DNA from: Henricia sp. BOLD:AAB3569
Taxonomy: Eukaryota > Echinodermata > Asteroidea > Spinulosida > Echinasteridae
Reading direction: 5' to 3'
Assembly (NCBI GenBank): GCA_037783545.1
Contig: JBBELK010000490.1
Coordinates: 372,001-436,000, forward strand
DNA length: 64,000 nucleotides
Shown here piece by piece: positions 10,168 to 22,238 of the stretch; the stretch's first letter is position 1, and each line of letters opens with the position of its first letter. The position numbers were made by a program, and so were the translations under genes. Below the pieces are notes generated by a model. It was not told the DNA's origin. It saw only the letters and a program-made list of their open reading frames with translations, and made no database searches.

Positions 10168-12030
10168 TGTCGTATGATGGGAAATTTCGTACGAGTATTC
10201 ATACGGGATCGTCACGACCAAATAAACGGAAGCCGACGCACGTAGTCCAGTCTTGGTTCGCTACTGTATACTGTTATTATTCAGTCTCACCACAAAATAC
10301 AACACAGTCTAACAGATAAACATGATGAAAAGATCCATCGAGCGGTAAACGGATCACAAACCAAGTGGACTTAAAAATAAAGTTGATCAAGTTCTAAAAG
10401 TAGACGAATCTATAAGCGGGTATTAACGCGGTTGTATAATGATGATAGCATAACGGAGTACGTATACTATACGGATACGGATCCCTGCAAAACAACATAA
10501 AATACAGGAATTAAAATAAGGCTATAACACATCTACATGTATGTGCCAGTACAGTACAGTGCAACACAATATAAACTCTGTATATATGGTCACTTCAATG
10601 GGTGAACAGTGTCTCAAATATCACAACACCACAGTGAGGTCAATGGGTCAACTGCCCTTGTTTCACTCAGGTTAAGGTCATTAAATGCCCCATTCAAACA
10701 ATGCACTAGTAGTAGGCTACACATATATTGTGTGTGCACTATATGCATACTAACACAAAACAATATGATATAATTCTTAGATGTATAAAGATATAGTTGA
10801 ACACACTTTCAATGTAGGTTTGGAAGCTTTCCTCTTAAAAAAAGGAAATGCACGATAAAAAAATAATGCACGAAGGAAATAATCTTGGTAGTAATTAAAA
10901 TGTGCTGTCACAAAACAACTCAAAAGAATGGGCTTCCACTGCTTATACACAGCAAATTCAAACAGTAGGACTGAAAACTAATCTCCTTAGATAAAACAAA
11001 ATTATGCCTGTACCTTGGTACCGGAGCTGGGGTGATTTATACTACATAGTCATCATCTCCAGGTAGCGCCAAAGCTAAACAAAAACAAGACCAAAACTAA
11101 GTGCAGTTTTGTCTTCATAATTCAATGCAGTATATAATAATCATTCCAAAGATTTGACAATGCAAGGTTCATTCATTGTATGGTTTAGATAAACTTCCAC
11201 CAAGTTCGTACTTGAAAGGTAACATCGTGCAAGCAATTCACAAGAAAGTAATTCAAAGGGATAACCTTATAAAAAATCAGAAGAACAACTAAATCCTTAT
11301 CAACATAAATCTAGAACAACAACTAGACTCAAACAAAATTCTCTCAAACGATTACTTATTGTAAATATGCATATATGCAATTCACTAAAATAAAATGGAA
11401 AGAAACTTACTTACCCAAATATGGCTCAGCTTAGTGATAATTAGCAGCATAGCGGCTTGTATACATACAGAGCGGCATGCCCCGTCAGGCCAAATACAGG
11501 CCCTTATAAAGATAATTTGGCCACACCCATAGGGTTGTGGAAGGGTCATGTGATCAATTTATTGTTCTAAGACCTGCTCTTTATTCATGAGGTGAACCCT
11601 CATTGGCTAGGAATTCAGCGATCATGTGATTTGGCCACTGGCTGATTGGTCCTAAGTTAGTAGTCATGTGACTTCGTGTTTGGTCAGCAGAATTTTGTGC
11701 TGAGTCTCAAAACAGGTCTCAGATCCTTGGACTAGCCAGATTTATTACTCGGACCCTTAAAGTTGACATAAGCTTACTAAAAATAGTTTGTCCTAGAAGG
11801 TTATCCTTGAGTCAAAGAACATAAACTTGTTTACATGTACTGGAGAGGGTAACCACAGGTCATTTACACATATATGTGACTGTGTTTGGTCAGCAGAATA
11901 TTGTGCTGAGTCTCGGAAACAGGGTAGAATTTTAAGGTGTCCTCTGACTAAAGAATGGAGGCACTATTTGTGTACACTGCATAAAATACAAGTGCATTTA
12001 TATTGAGGATGATTTTCTCACCATCCGACA
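10168..12030. mobile_element. 1.86-kb insertion in P2 with TG..CA ends; possible solo LTR
   Basis: It begins TGTCGTATG and ends CGACA, with CTAC directly repeated outside both ends (10164-10167 and 12031-12034). The other arm of P2 has the uninterrupted site with a single CTAC. TG..CA inverted ends plus a 4-bp target repeat fit a solo LTR of a Ty3-like fossil; the ends also show a 15-bp imperfect inverted repeat, so a non-autonomous DNA transposon is possible. A TATA-like CCCTTATAAAGA stands near 11512, and a GGTCAGCAGAAT..GTGCTGAG segment occurs twice (about 11681 and 11887). No coding. Confidence 0.6.
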
Positions 12031-12479
12031 CTACAGCCACAAAACGTCACATTTTATGTTCCTTTCTCTGCAAGTGCACGTTTTGGTACTCATACATGAT
12101 GTTGGGCATTTGCATGGAGGGGGCAGGTCATCGGGCCTGCACGATACTGGCATTATCACTGGTGTTATGCCAACATCCGTTGCTTCATACCCATACTGGA
12201 GTGGATCTGGTTTGGTGACTGCATGAGTTGGGGCTTGCAACCACATCTTACACTGCAGATATGCTCACTTTACATGTATACATGTGTTCTCGTAGCGTTG
12301 ATGAACAGCACAAGCTGGTTGAAGTCCAGTTCTTTCTTGGAGTTGTGGTACTGCTCCCATCGATATTTATCGAAAGTGGAACAGTCGGTCTTTTTTAATC
12401 CAGACACAGTTTTAGCATAGCTTGTTATCTGTGGTGACCGTTCTTTTACACCAAACCCTTCCAGTAGGGAAATTGGCTG

Positions 12480-13547
12480 AGAGTCTTTTCAACAGCATTC
12501 TTGCTACATGCTCCGAGTCCACAAGAATAGACACTATTGTTGATGTTTATCAAAAATCATCAATCAAGCAAATGGAACGGACACAGAGAAGTTATTCAGA
12601 ACAAATCACTATCACAGTTAGGTCTGACAATCAAAAACTCCCTGTCGATCTTGATGTGTTCTGGAGCTCAATGTTGAACAAAGTTCGGTTGCAGGAGTAT
12701 GTCTTCAAGTGGATGCTGCAGAATGTCGAGTCGGACAAGGAGATCTTCTTTGGAGGAGTATATGGGGGTGAATGCAGGAACACGACAGAATCATGTTCCA
12801 TATTAATGATGGTGTTGTGAAACACTGGGTTCAATCAGTCTTGGTTGACTCACCTGACACACATGACACAGAGTCTTTGTCAACCTCAACTTCTACTTCA
12901 ACAAAACCTGGCAACTACAAAAGCTGTACGTGAAGCTTGGTACTAACCGGAAAACAAAGACAATTGTACCAGTCCACCTGTTGGTTGATCAACTGGACAC
13001 CGGTTTGGTGTCGTGTCTCCCAGCCATTCATGCTCTCAGCGGTTGCGACAGTACCAGCAAGGTGGGTCCAAAGCTGTCTGGCCTGAAAGCATCCATGGAT
13101 ATCTCCCTACTGGAAGGGTTTGGTGTAGAAGAACTGTCACCACAGATAACAAGCAATGCTGAAAAGTTCCTTGTGTCTGGATTAAAGAAGACCGACTGTT
13201 CCACTTTTGATGAATATCGATGGGAGCAGTACCACAACTCCAAGAAAGAACTGGACGTCAACCAGCTTGTGTGCTGTTCATCAACGCTACGAGAACACAT
13301 ACATGTAAAGTGAGCATATCTGCAGTGTAAGATGTGGTTGCAAGCCCCAACTCATGCAGTCACCAAACCAGATCCACTCCAGTATGGGTATGAAGCAACG
13401 GATGTTGGCATAACACCAGTGATAATGCCAGTATCATGCAGGCCCGATGACCTGCCCCCTCCATGCAAATGCCCAACATCATGTATGAGTACCAAAACGT
13501 GCACTTGCAGAGAAAGGAACATAAAATGTGACGTTTTGTGGCTGTAG
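12480..13547 (+). pseudogene. Remnant gene in P2 with HALSGCDSTSK motif and Cys-rich tail
   Basis: Three blocks in the same direction read like parts of one protein: RIDTIVDVYQKSSIKQMERT near 12515-12575, then LPAIHALSGCDSTSKVGPK near 13018-13075, then a C-terminal Cys cluster CKCPTSCMSTKTCTC near 13463-13510. I recall this order from repetitive, unnamed proteins of cnidarians, molluscs and deuterostomes. The GCD-S-GPK part resembles the GCDY..GIGPK segment of FEN1/XPG nucleases, which suggests but does not prove a PIN/FEN-like fold. No single frame covers the whole and no start is evident, so it is a remnant. Because the right arm is mirrored in the left, the Cys-rich part is also encoded inverted at 12031-12246. 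It may be the gene of the autonomous relative of P2. Confidence 0.5.
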
Positions 13548-13600
13548 TAAAGGCAAAAGGTGTAGAAATCCAAATACTCCAAAATAGGAACAATATGCAA

Positions 13601-13908
13601 TAATAATAATAATGGTGGATTCTTATATTGCGGGGTGCTCCTGGCGCTGTTACCAATATTACCGCTGCCATCAGGGAATCACCAGAACCATTTCGCTTCA
13701 ACTAGGTGGCTGCTGGCCAGGCGCTCAATCCTAACAGCAATTAGATTGTGGCATTCCCCTTAACAGCTTCCCAAATATCGCTTGGGTTGGCGAGGCAACT
13801 GGGATTAAGTGCCCAGGGACACAGGCGCGTTGATCATATAGTGGGGCTAGAACCCACCACCTTTGATTGGGAGTCCCGCTTCATACCCACTAGACCACAC
13901 GCGCTCCC
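13601..13908 (-). mobile_element. tRNA-headed SINE, fuller copy in right arm of P2
   Basis: On the minus strand it starts GGGAGCGCGTGTGGTCTAGT at 13908 and runs through the conserved body to a GGTAACAGCGCCAGGAGC tail and an (ATT)n run at about 13601-13615. It is the mirror of the shorter copy at 9948-10108. Confidence 0.8.
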
Positions 13909-15611
13909 ACAAAAGGTACAAAGGTAATATGATAAAGTGTCATATATATGTTGTGGCCTTGGTGGTACATGTATTATACAATTGTAGTGCGTAACATGCT
14001 GAAATTGGCAATTATCTTACAAACCATTTACTTTTGGATATGAAAATGTATTACTGACCCCCCCCCCCCCCCCCCCCCCATAATGTGGCAATTGCGCACA
14101 TTTTGAGTGGTCGGGCAACCTCCTAGGATGGGTAGTACTTTGCTCAAAAAGGGCGTGGCCCAAAAAAAGGGGCGTGGCCATTTCAGCTATTTCGCCGTCA
14201 GTGGAAAATGTGTTACCAACCAAATATTGTTCCTGGACCTTCAATTACTGGATTCTTGAAGAGTTTAAGGCTGGACATTAAATTGCATACATCACCACCA
14301 TGAGTTACTCTAGTAATGGGCGTTGTCGGGGCTTCTTCAGGTTCTTCCCAAACATTGATCTTAACCAAACTTGGTGACATCAAAGACATAGTATAAGAGG
14401 TGTGCACCCAAGAATGGCTTCATTGTGACGTCATCAGTTACGTCATTATAACACTTTAAAAATGCCTTAAGAGCGGAAAATTTCCGAAATATGCATTTCG
14501 TAAAACGCTTTCCTGTATGAACCCACATGACCCAGGGTCTTTATATTTTGCATAATTATATATCAGATCATGGGCTACAATGTTCTTTGTGTACGCATTT
14601 TTATCTGACCCTTCCTTCCCGGGTCAATCGAAGGTCAAAGTTCAGCCATTTCAAAATTCACATTTGTTGTGTTTTTGTGTACTTATGAAGCAATTTTAGC
14701 TATTAAAGTACGCTTGATTTTCATAAAACTAGGTACAGGCATGGGCCCCATCACAAACTTCCACCACCATGTAGAACATCACAATGACGTCAATGATTAC
14801 GTAATTATAATTATTTAAAAATGGCAAAAAGTGGGTCAATTGAAGGCCAAAGTTCAGCCAAGTCAACATTTCCGTATATACAGGGTGGATTTTTAAAAAC
14901 GAAACCGAGATATTATTGCTAATTGTAACTAAAGTAGGGCGCGTATGAATGAACGGGAGATATCATCTGTTAGGGTTGAATCTCCTCTTTAAAATGACAC
15001 CATGATCATGTCATTATGTTTTCGGTTGACTGAGCAGTGACCAGTGTTGTGCCAGGGGCCTAGTTTTAGATTTGACCTTTCTCAATGCGAGCAAACGTCG
15101 TACAAATAAATATTTACCGAAGATGTCTATTCCGTGTGCCCTGTGTGACACGGCGTCGACCGAGACGGTGACACGGTAACTTTTAACTGTGTCTACCACA
15201 GACGTGTAATTCTACAGAAGATGGTTTAACAAAAGGACATGTGAGTAGGATACAATCTTTTATGTTATTTCAGTCTTATTTAAGATAGTCCACTCTCTAC
15301 AAGAAAGTAATTGTATGTTATTGAGGGAATGTCGTAGTTTTGCCGTGAAGCATTCATTCCAATGTTTGTTTTCTTCCTTTTAGGTTTAGTAAGGTGCAAA
15401 GCTTAATATAGGCCTGATATCATTACGTCATTGTCAGGATTTTATTAAACCATCTTAAACAAATTGTTCCTTCTTGGCCAAACTCTTTTCAATCTTAACA
15501 AATTATGTGCTTTGATTTATACCTTTGATGACTTATATATGTAGGCCTATATAAGTTTTTTTTAGCAAACATCGGATTTCCACCCCAAATGTGAACAAAA
15601 CAAACTAAAAA

Positions 15612-16543
15612 CTAGAACTCCGTCTGTTTTATGAACAGAGCGTAGGGCTTTTTCACATTTTTTAAATTCAAAACTTGAAAAACGCCTAACCAGAATACAA
15701 TGATTAACTAAATTATCTATTTTTGAACAATTTTAAATTATAAGCCAAAAACTGTTTGACTAAAATTCACCCTTTTCATTTGTTTTTAAAGCTTGGCTAT
15801 ACCTAACCATAATGCTATGAGTCCCGTGTTGTTTATTATCACTTTAAAATTATAAGCCAACGAAGATTTGACCACTAGGAAACGAGGTCAAAGGTCAAGC
15901 AATGTGCGCGTGTGCATCATCATGACGTCATCAATTAACGACATTTGCTAGTGATCGTATGTGGCGCAGGAATCACGATCATAGGTCAATCGGCTGATTT
16001 GTTATGAATGTTTGAATATGGAAAACATTAAGTTGTATGCTCCTTTAATCTGATACCTGATGATGAACAGTTTTTGAGTTGTGTCAGTTTGCCTGGGTGG
16101 GGGAGTACTGCTATACAGATCTACCACTTCGAGGTGTTTGATGAACTGTGAGATACAAAGTTATGGTGCAGGTAAAAACCTTTGATTACTTAATTAGCTC
16201 CTTGAGGAGTATCATAACATGTAGGTTCAGGATTTATACTAAGAGAGTATTGAGCCAAATTAGTACAGAAGCCTTCATCGATTGAGAACAGATTTTTTTA
16301 GATTTGAAAATATGGCAATTTTCAGTTTTTGCACTTTTAAAAACATCAATTAGGTTACTGTAAAATTAGTACTATTTGTCATAATGTCACATGCCGTTAT
16401 AAATTAAATATTTAAAAAGTTTATCCTGAAAACGTAGTTTAGAGGCAAGTTTTATTTCCCCTTGCGAATTATAAACTGTTCATTTTTACTACATCAATAC
16501 TCATCTGCTGTCTCACGATGTAGTCAGCGAAAAAGATTGTTAA
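15612..16543 (+). repeat. E1: repeat unit in the loop of P3
   Basis: It starts at the arm boundary with AGAACTCCGTCTGTT..AACAGAGCGTAGGGC, which folds as a short hairpin, followed by TTTTTCACA. About 650 bp are shared in the same direction with E2 (17989-19260), including CACGATCATAGGTCAATCGG and CTGATGATGAACA. No coding found. Confidence 0.65.
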
Positions 16544-17988
16544 TTTTTAGTTTGTTTTGTTCACATTTGGGGTGGAAATCCGATGTTTGCTCAAAAAAAC
16601 TTATATAGGCCTACATATATAAGTCATCAAAGGTATAAATCAAAGCACATAATTTGTTAAGATTGAAAAGAGTTTGGCCAAGAAGGAACAATTTCGTAAT
16701 TAGATTTGTTCAAGATGGTTTAATAAAATCCTGACAATGACGTGATGATATCAGGCCTATATTAACTTTACACCTTACTAAACCTAAAACGAAGAAACCA
16801 AACATTGGAATGAATGCTTCACGGCAAAACTACGACATTCCCTCAATAACATACAATTACTTTCTTGTAGAGAGTGGACTCTCTTAAATAAGACTGAAAT
16901 AACATAAAATATTGTATCCTACTCACACATGTCCTTTTGTTAAACCATCTTCTGTAGAATTACACGTCCGTGGTAGACACAGTTAAAAGTTACCGTGTCA
17001 CCGTCTCGGTCGACGCCGTGTCACACAGGGCACACGGAATAGACAGCTACGGTAAAGATTTATTTGTACGACGTTTGCTCGCATTGAGAACGGTCAAATC
17101 TAAAACTAGGCCCCTGGCGTAACACTGGTCACTGCTCAGTCAACCGAAAACATAATGAAATGATCATGGTGTCATTTTAAAGAGGAGATTCAACCCTAAC
17201 AGATGATATCTCCCCTTCATTCATACGCGCCCTACTTTAGTTACAATTAGCAATAATATCTCGGTTTCGTTTTTTCAAATCCACCCTGTATATACGGAAA
17301 TGTTGACTTGGCTGAACTTTGGCCTTCAATTGACCCATGAAGGAAGGGTCAGATGAAATTGAGTACATAAAGCAAATTGTAGCGCAGGATCTGATATATA
17401 ATGTCTGCTATTTATGAAGATCCTGGGTCATGTGGTTTTATAGAGGGAAACATTTTACGAAATGCATTTTTTGCTAATTTTCATTGACGTCATGGTGATG
17501 TTCTACATGGTGATGGAAGTTTCTGATGGGGCCCATGCTTGTACCTAGTTTTATGAAAATCAAGCATGGTTGAATAGCTAATATCGCTTCATAAGTACAA
17601 ACAAATACAAAAAATGTGATTTTTGAATTGGCTGAACTTTGACCTTCGATTGACCCAGGAAGGAAGGGTCAGATGAAAATGCCTACACTAAGAACATTGA
17701 AGCTCATGATCTGATATAAATGTTTGCCAAATATGAAAACCCTGGGTCATGTGGTTTGGGCAAGGGAACCATTCGGCAATTTTCCGCTTTTTAGGCATAT
17801 TTAAAGTGTTATAATGACGTAACTGATGACGTTACAATGAAGCCATTCTTGGGTGCACACCTCTTATACTATGTCTTTGATGTCACCAAGTTTGGTTAAG
17901 ATCAATGTTTGGGAACAACCTGAAAAAGCGCCGACAACTCCCATGCGCTTTGTCTATGGGAAAACAATTAGAAGAAGAAGAAGAAGAA

Positions 17989-19260
17989 ACTAGAGCTACG
18001 TCTGTTCTATGAACAGGGCGTAGGGCTTTTTCACATTGTTACATTTAAAAACCTGAATAACGCCCAACCAGAATACAATGATTAACCAAATTTTCTATCT
18101 TTGAACAATTTGAAATTATAAGCAAAAAATTGTTTGACCAATGGTTATCGAGGTCAAAGGTCACCCTTTTCATTGTTTTTGTTATCGTATATGGGAAGGA
18201 ATTAGCGGTGGGAGTTACCGTTTATTTTTCTAAACGTTTAAACGTCAATTTTAACGTTCGTGTAAACGTTTAAACGAATAGTAAACATAACAAAAAGTGA
18301 AACTTATTACCGCGCTCGCAATAAAAGGTTGTTTGACCTGGTATCATGTGCGTTCGCGCGGCACCACTGACACTTCATTGAATTGGAGCATACATGATGC
18401 AGGCAACGAAAGTTCAGCTAGGCTTTGCTGTAATTTGATACTTTCGAGAAGTCACTCAAACCCAAAGTCAGCAACCAATGAGAGAATGGAATCAATAACA
18501 GTTCCAACGCAATTACGATCGTCGGCTCCACAGTGTTTATTGCCTTGCTTTGAATTCAAAAAGATGAAACCGTAAACCAGTAAAATCGCTTCCGCCCGCG
18601 AACGCAACTGTACATCTTCGGCTTGAAACTACAAAGGTTACCGACCGTTAGGCTCATCACAGCGGTATGCTGCCTGATTCTTACGAACAAAATTGCCGCT
18701 TTAGAAATTTTAGAATTGTTTAGATCTTTGAAATAGGGAGGATCGTTTTTTGACAAGTTGGTTTCGGATATCCGTTTAGCATTTTTGTAAACGGATAGTT
18801 AAATTTTGGTCGTTTAAACGTTTACACGTCGAAGCTCTTTTTTTTTAAGGTTGTAGCTCGTATTTTATATTTCATTTATTTTATTTTATTTTATGCACCT
18901 TTAATGTGATACGTGATGACGTCATTATGACATCATCAGTTAAATACCTTTGTCAATGACCGTATAAGGCACAGGAATCACGATCATAGGTCAATCGGCT
19001 GATTTGTTATGAATGTGTGAATATGGAAAACATTAAATTGTATGCTCCTTTAATCCGATACCTGATGATGAACATTTTTTGAGTTTGCCTGGGTGGTGAA
19101 ACTACTGCTATACAGATCTACTACTTCCAGGTGTTTGATGAACTGTGAGATACCAAGTCATGGTGCAGGTAAGATTCCTTTAACTTTTGATTACTTAATT
19201 AGTTCCGTGAGGAGTAAGACGTAGGTTCAGGATTTATACTAAGAGAGTCTGGAGACAAAT
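17989..19260 (+). repeat. E2: direct copy of E1 next to P3
   Basis: Directly after the (GAA)n end of P3 the hairpin start reappears as AGAGCTACGTCTGTT..AACAGGGCGTAGGGC, and the sequence follows E1 to about 18185, then again from about 18900 to 19260. The gap holds an insertion. E1 plus the right arm of P3, followed by E2 plus degraded modules at 19690-20340, looks like a tandem direct pair of one larger repeat. Confidence 0.6.
18190..18895. mobile_element. Insertion in E2 with AAACGTTTAAACG repeats
   Basis: The segment is absent from E1. Near both ends it carries CGTTTAAACG palindromic words in inverted arrangement (about 18228-18275 and 18818-18832), a pattern of subterminal repeats seen in many DNA transposons. 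Exact ends and target repeats could not be fixed. Open frames inside (for example 18297-18575) show no motif I know. Confidence 0.4.
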
Positions 19261-21343
19261 TTCATTTATTAATAACATGTACATTATGTAAATAGTAATT
19301 GTGAGGTATCGCAAAATCGTGATGTGTAGTCTAAGTCGTAGGACTGTTAGATTTTAAATTTATACTGTTGCATTGTAAGATGTGACCGTTTTCAGTTTGA
19401 AAAGTTATCGAATGTTTAAAAATATATTACGCCGACTGTTAACGTCGTAGTGGCATATCTAGCACGATATGTGGCAAAGGGACTCCCCCTAACCCTCAAC
19501 ACATTCTTCCCGTTTGTTAACGCACCTATCCCCCCTAAAAACTGAAAGGAATTTCTTTGAATTTCGTTGGATGTTTGCGACACAATGGGGTAACAATGGT
19601 AGGTGGAGTACCCTCTGCAACATATCTTGCTGCATATGAACAGTAAGGCCGTGATAGCCCGAGGTTACAAATTGTACTAGATTTGAAGCTCATCCCTCGT
19701 TCCGTTCTCTAATTGGGCGGCATTTTGTTAAAACTGTGAATTTTAAAGGAAGAGAGGGTGACGTGAAATGCCCATACTAAAATAGTAGCCCGTAATCTGA
19801 TCTGTATTTGTGCGAAATATGAAAACCCTAGCCAAACGTGGTTTTGGCGAGTATAATTTTTGTTAACTGCATATTTTGTGCCATATTATTGGATATTTTG
19901 TTCATTTTCGAAGTTACGTAATGAGTGACGTCATGGTGATGTTTTAGCTGCTGGAACGTTGTCATGTGGCCTATGCCTGTGCCTAGTTTGTTGAAGATGA
20001 AGCGTACTTTCATGGGCTATCGGTTGGTGCATAAGTGAAAATAAAAAGCAAACATTGATAATTTTTTTGTAATTTGCTGAATTGTGACTCTGAATTGTTA
20101 GAAAGGATAGAAAGAAAAATATATGCCATGGTGCGATTCATATGTCTGCTAATTTTGAAGAATGTGGGTTGACCGGTTTTAAAAAGGAAACATTTGTTTG
20201 AAATGCATATTGTTGTCATTGTTATTAAAATCCACGTTTAGGCCTTGTCAGATTATTAAATTGACGTAATAAATGACGTCATAGCAACCTTTTACATTTT
20301 GTTGGAAGTTTGTCATGGGGCATCCCGATTGTAGGTGGGAATTCTCAGAGATGTGAGGTTGTGTTGACTTTGGAATGATTTTGATTAATAGTGACGAGTC
20401 CAAATTGTTGTTGACATTCCGCACAGCAGAAGGCTTTTAATACTTTAAAACATACATAACAAACTTTCGAAAAAATATAGTAAAGAGGTTACTTAGGGCC
20501 AAAATAAAAAGTATGTTTAGCGTAAGTTTAAGTTGTCCACAAATTGGGAGTGATTTTTTTTTGTTGGGCGAGTGGTTTTCAAGCAAAAAGAGGCATGTTT
20601 GTATTTTAAACACTCAACAAAGGGTGTGTGTCTAAGTAAAACATATCTTAGATGCGTAGGGTTAAAAGTGTTGCGCGTGGTAATGAACGTTGTTTCGTGC
20701 TGGTTAAAAAAAAAAGCTTTGACGCGCAGGGTTTTAAGTGACGTGTGTGCTACTGCTAAACATGTTTATTTTGGCCTTATAGAGTAGAGGTTATAGTTAA
20801 AAAATACAGTATAGAGGTTTCATATTGTTAGTAAACTTTTGTTACGGGTGTGTGCAGGATAACCTTTTTTTTTGGCAAACCAATTGGTGGTTATTTTGAT
20901 TTGTATGAGGAAAAGGGAAGATCAGTGATGCAAACTTTGCAATTAAACAAAGTCTAGTTTGCCACGAATTACTGACATTGGACAATAAATTTTCAAACTT
21001 AAGATTCAACTGCTTTTAAAAAATGAAATTTGAAGCTACAACCTTGTTCAAGCTAATTGGATAAAGCAGGGAACATAAGGAAAAGAATATGCCAAAAACG
21101 ATTTTAGGCTTTCTGTTACTTTATTAGGACAACAATTAAAATGTTAGTGTGTAATATGTCCGCCATGGTTGTTCTAAGTTGTTTAAACTGTTTTTTCTTG
21201 ATTTCCCATAACCGTGGACCTGCATCAATAATAAGTTTGGGGTTTGTGTTCAATATTCAGTTGACGCGTAAATAGTGGGTCTGGGAATACAAGCACTGGA
21301 CCAGTGTTGATTGATGGAAAGTTATATTTTCAGATGATAGTGA
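19261..21343. other. Degraded repeat modules, no gene
   Basis: Between about 19690 and 20340 there are two weak copies of the P3-arm module (TGACGTCATGGTGATGTT and AATGACGTCATAGC words, each followed by a GTTGGAAGTTTGTCATGG-like stretch). The rest is AT-rich and unannotated. Confidence 0.45.
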
Positions 21344-21454
21344 TTTTCCGGTGGAGGGCCATCGAAGTTAACATGTTTGTATTTCAAGGCAATCACAGAG
21401 CATATCACCGGTGAAATACAAACATGTTAACTTCGATGGCCCTCCACCAGAAAA
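21344..21454. repeat. Near-perfect 43-bp hairpin
   Basis: The left stem (21344-21386, GGTGGAGGGCCATCGAAG core) and right stem (21412-21454) match at 42 of 43 positions, around a 25-base loop. Such a stem implies a very recent inverted duplication, a small foldback element, or constraint on RNA structure. No target repeat is clear and the stem is longer than most animal microRNA precursors' paired region. Confidence 0.8.
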
Positions 21455-21884
21455 TAACTTGTTGGGTCTCTACACCAAGTTGAAGGAATGATAAATTTTG
21501 TCAAATATATTGATATAATTTTAGAAATTGTGGTTCCAGATGTGGTAGAGGCATTTCGAGAGGGTTGTGTGTTTCTGGCATTTTGCGTAAAGATCTGGCT
21601 CCATGTCACATTTTGAAGGCAGTGACAAATATTGTGAAATTTAATATCGCAGATGTGTTTCACTGGCCTGGATATCGTATTGAGAATGTGTGGTCGATCA
21701 TATAAAGTTATGGGTGCAAGTAAAGGAGTGGATCACAGTGACGAAATGTATTGATGCAGCTGTACGGTATGGAGTAACCCTGATGAAATGAAGTAATGGT
21801 GTAAAAGAATTGTTTGACCCCAAGCCAAAATCCTGAGGGTTTAAAGTATGTCCTAATAAAGTAACAGAAAGTCTGAAATACCGT
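21455..21884. other. No gene recognised
   Basis: Nothing that I can support as exon, repeat boundary or RNA gene. Confidence 0.5.
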
Positions 21885-22238
21885 GTACATCTTGTACATT
21901 ATTGTAATGCAAAGAACAAGAAATATTACCTACTGAAAAGCAGACACGAACTTCACAAAGAATCAAAATTTTAGTGACGCGTCGCAGTATGGGCGACGCC
22001 ATTTTGTCCCAATATTGGGCAAAGAATGACGTTTTTGCGTACAAGACCTTCATGCATTTGTATGGCAATACACGAAAACGTTGTCCGCAAAAACGTCATC
22101 CGTTGACCAGTATTAGGAAAAAATGGCGGCACCCAGTGCGACGCATCGCTAAAATGTTGATTCTTTGTGAAGTTCGTGTCCGCTTTTGAGTAGGTAATAT
22201 TTCTTGTTCTTTGCATTACAATAATGTACGCGATGTAC
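21885..22238. mobile_element. Foldback MITE, 354 bp
   Basis: Left arm GTACATCTTGTACATTATTG and right arm CAATAATGTACGCGATGTAC pair, and pairing extends through AATGCAAAGAACAAG, GACACGAACTTCACAAAG and GCAAAGAATGACG words almost to the centre near 22060. Arms of about 165 bp make nearly the whole element a palindrome. No coding. Confidence 0.75.

Larger units (their letters stand above)
9551..14315. mobile_element. P2: 4.77-kb inverted-repeat element nested in P3
   Basis: The ends read TACTCTAGTAGCTCATGGTG and, inverted, TACTAGAGTAACTCATGGTG (17 of 20 match), and ATG lies directly outside each end (9548-9550 and 14316-14318), consistent with a 3-bp target repeat. Removing P2 restores the P3 arm sequence seen on the other side. 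The arms are 9551-10167 plus 12031-12470 on the left and 13108-14315 on the right. The centre (12471-13107) is single-copy and continues a protein-coding remnant. A tRNA-headed SINE sits in both arms, so the SINE was there before the arms were formed or copied. A C-tract of about 20 bases lies at 14058-14079. Confidence 0.75.
9508..17988. mobile_element. P3: foldback element with (TTC)n/(GAA)n ends
   Basis: The left end is a (TTC)n run followed by TTTTTCCCATAGACAAAGCG; the right end is the inverse, closing in (GAA)n at about 17971-17988. The left arm continues at 14319-15611 after an inserted element (P2), and the right arm runs 16544-17988. Arms pair over about 1.3 kb but with visible divergence, and each contains degenerate repeats of a module with TGACGTCA words and AAGGAAGGGTCAGATGAAAA. 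The loop (15612-16543) is a separate repeat, E1. No protein recognised. The family is not known to me. Confidence 0.65.
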
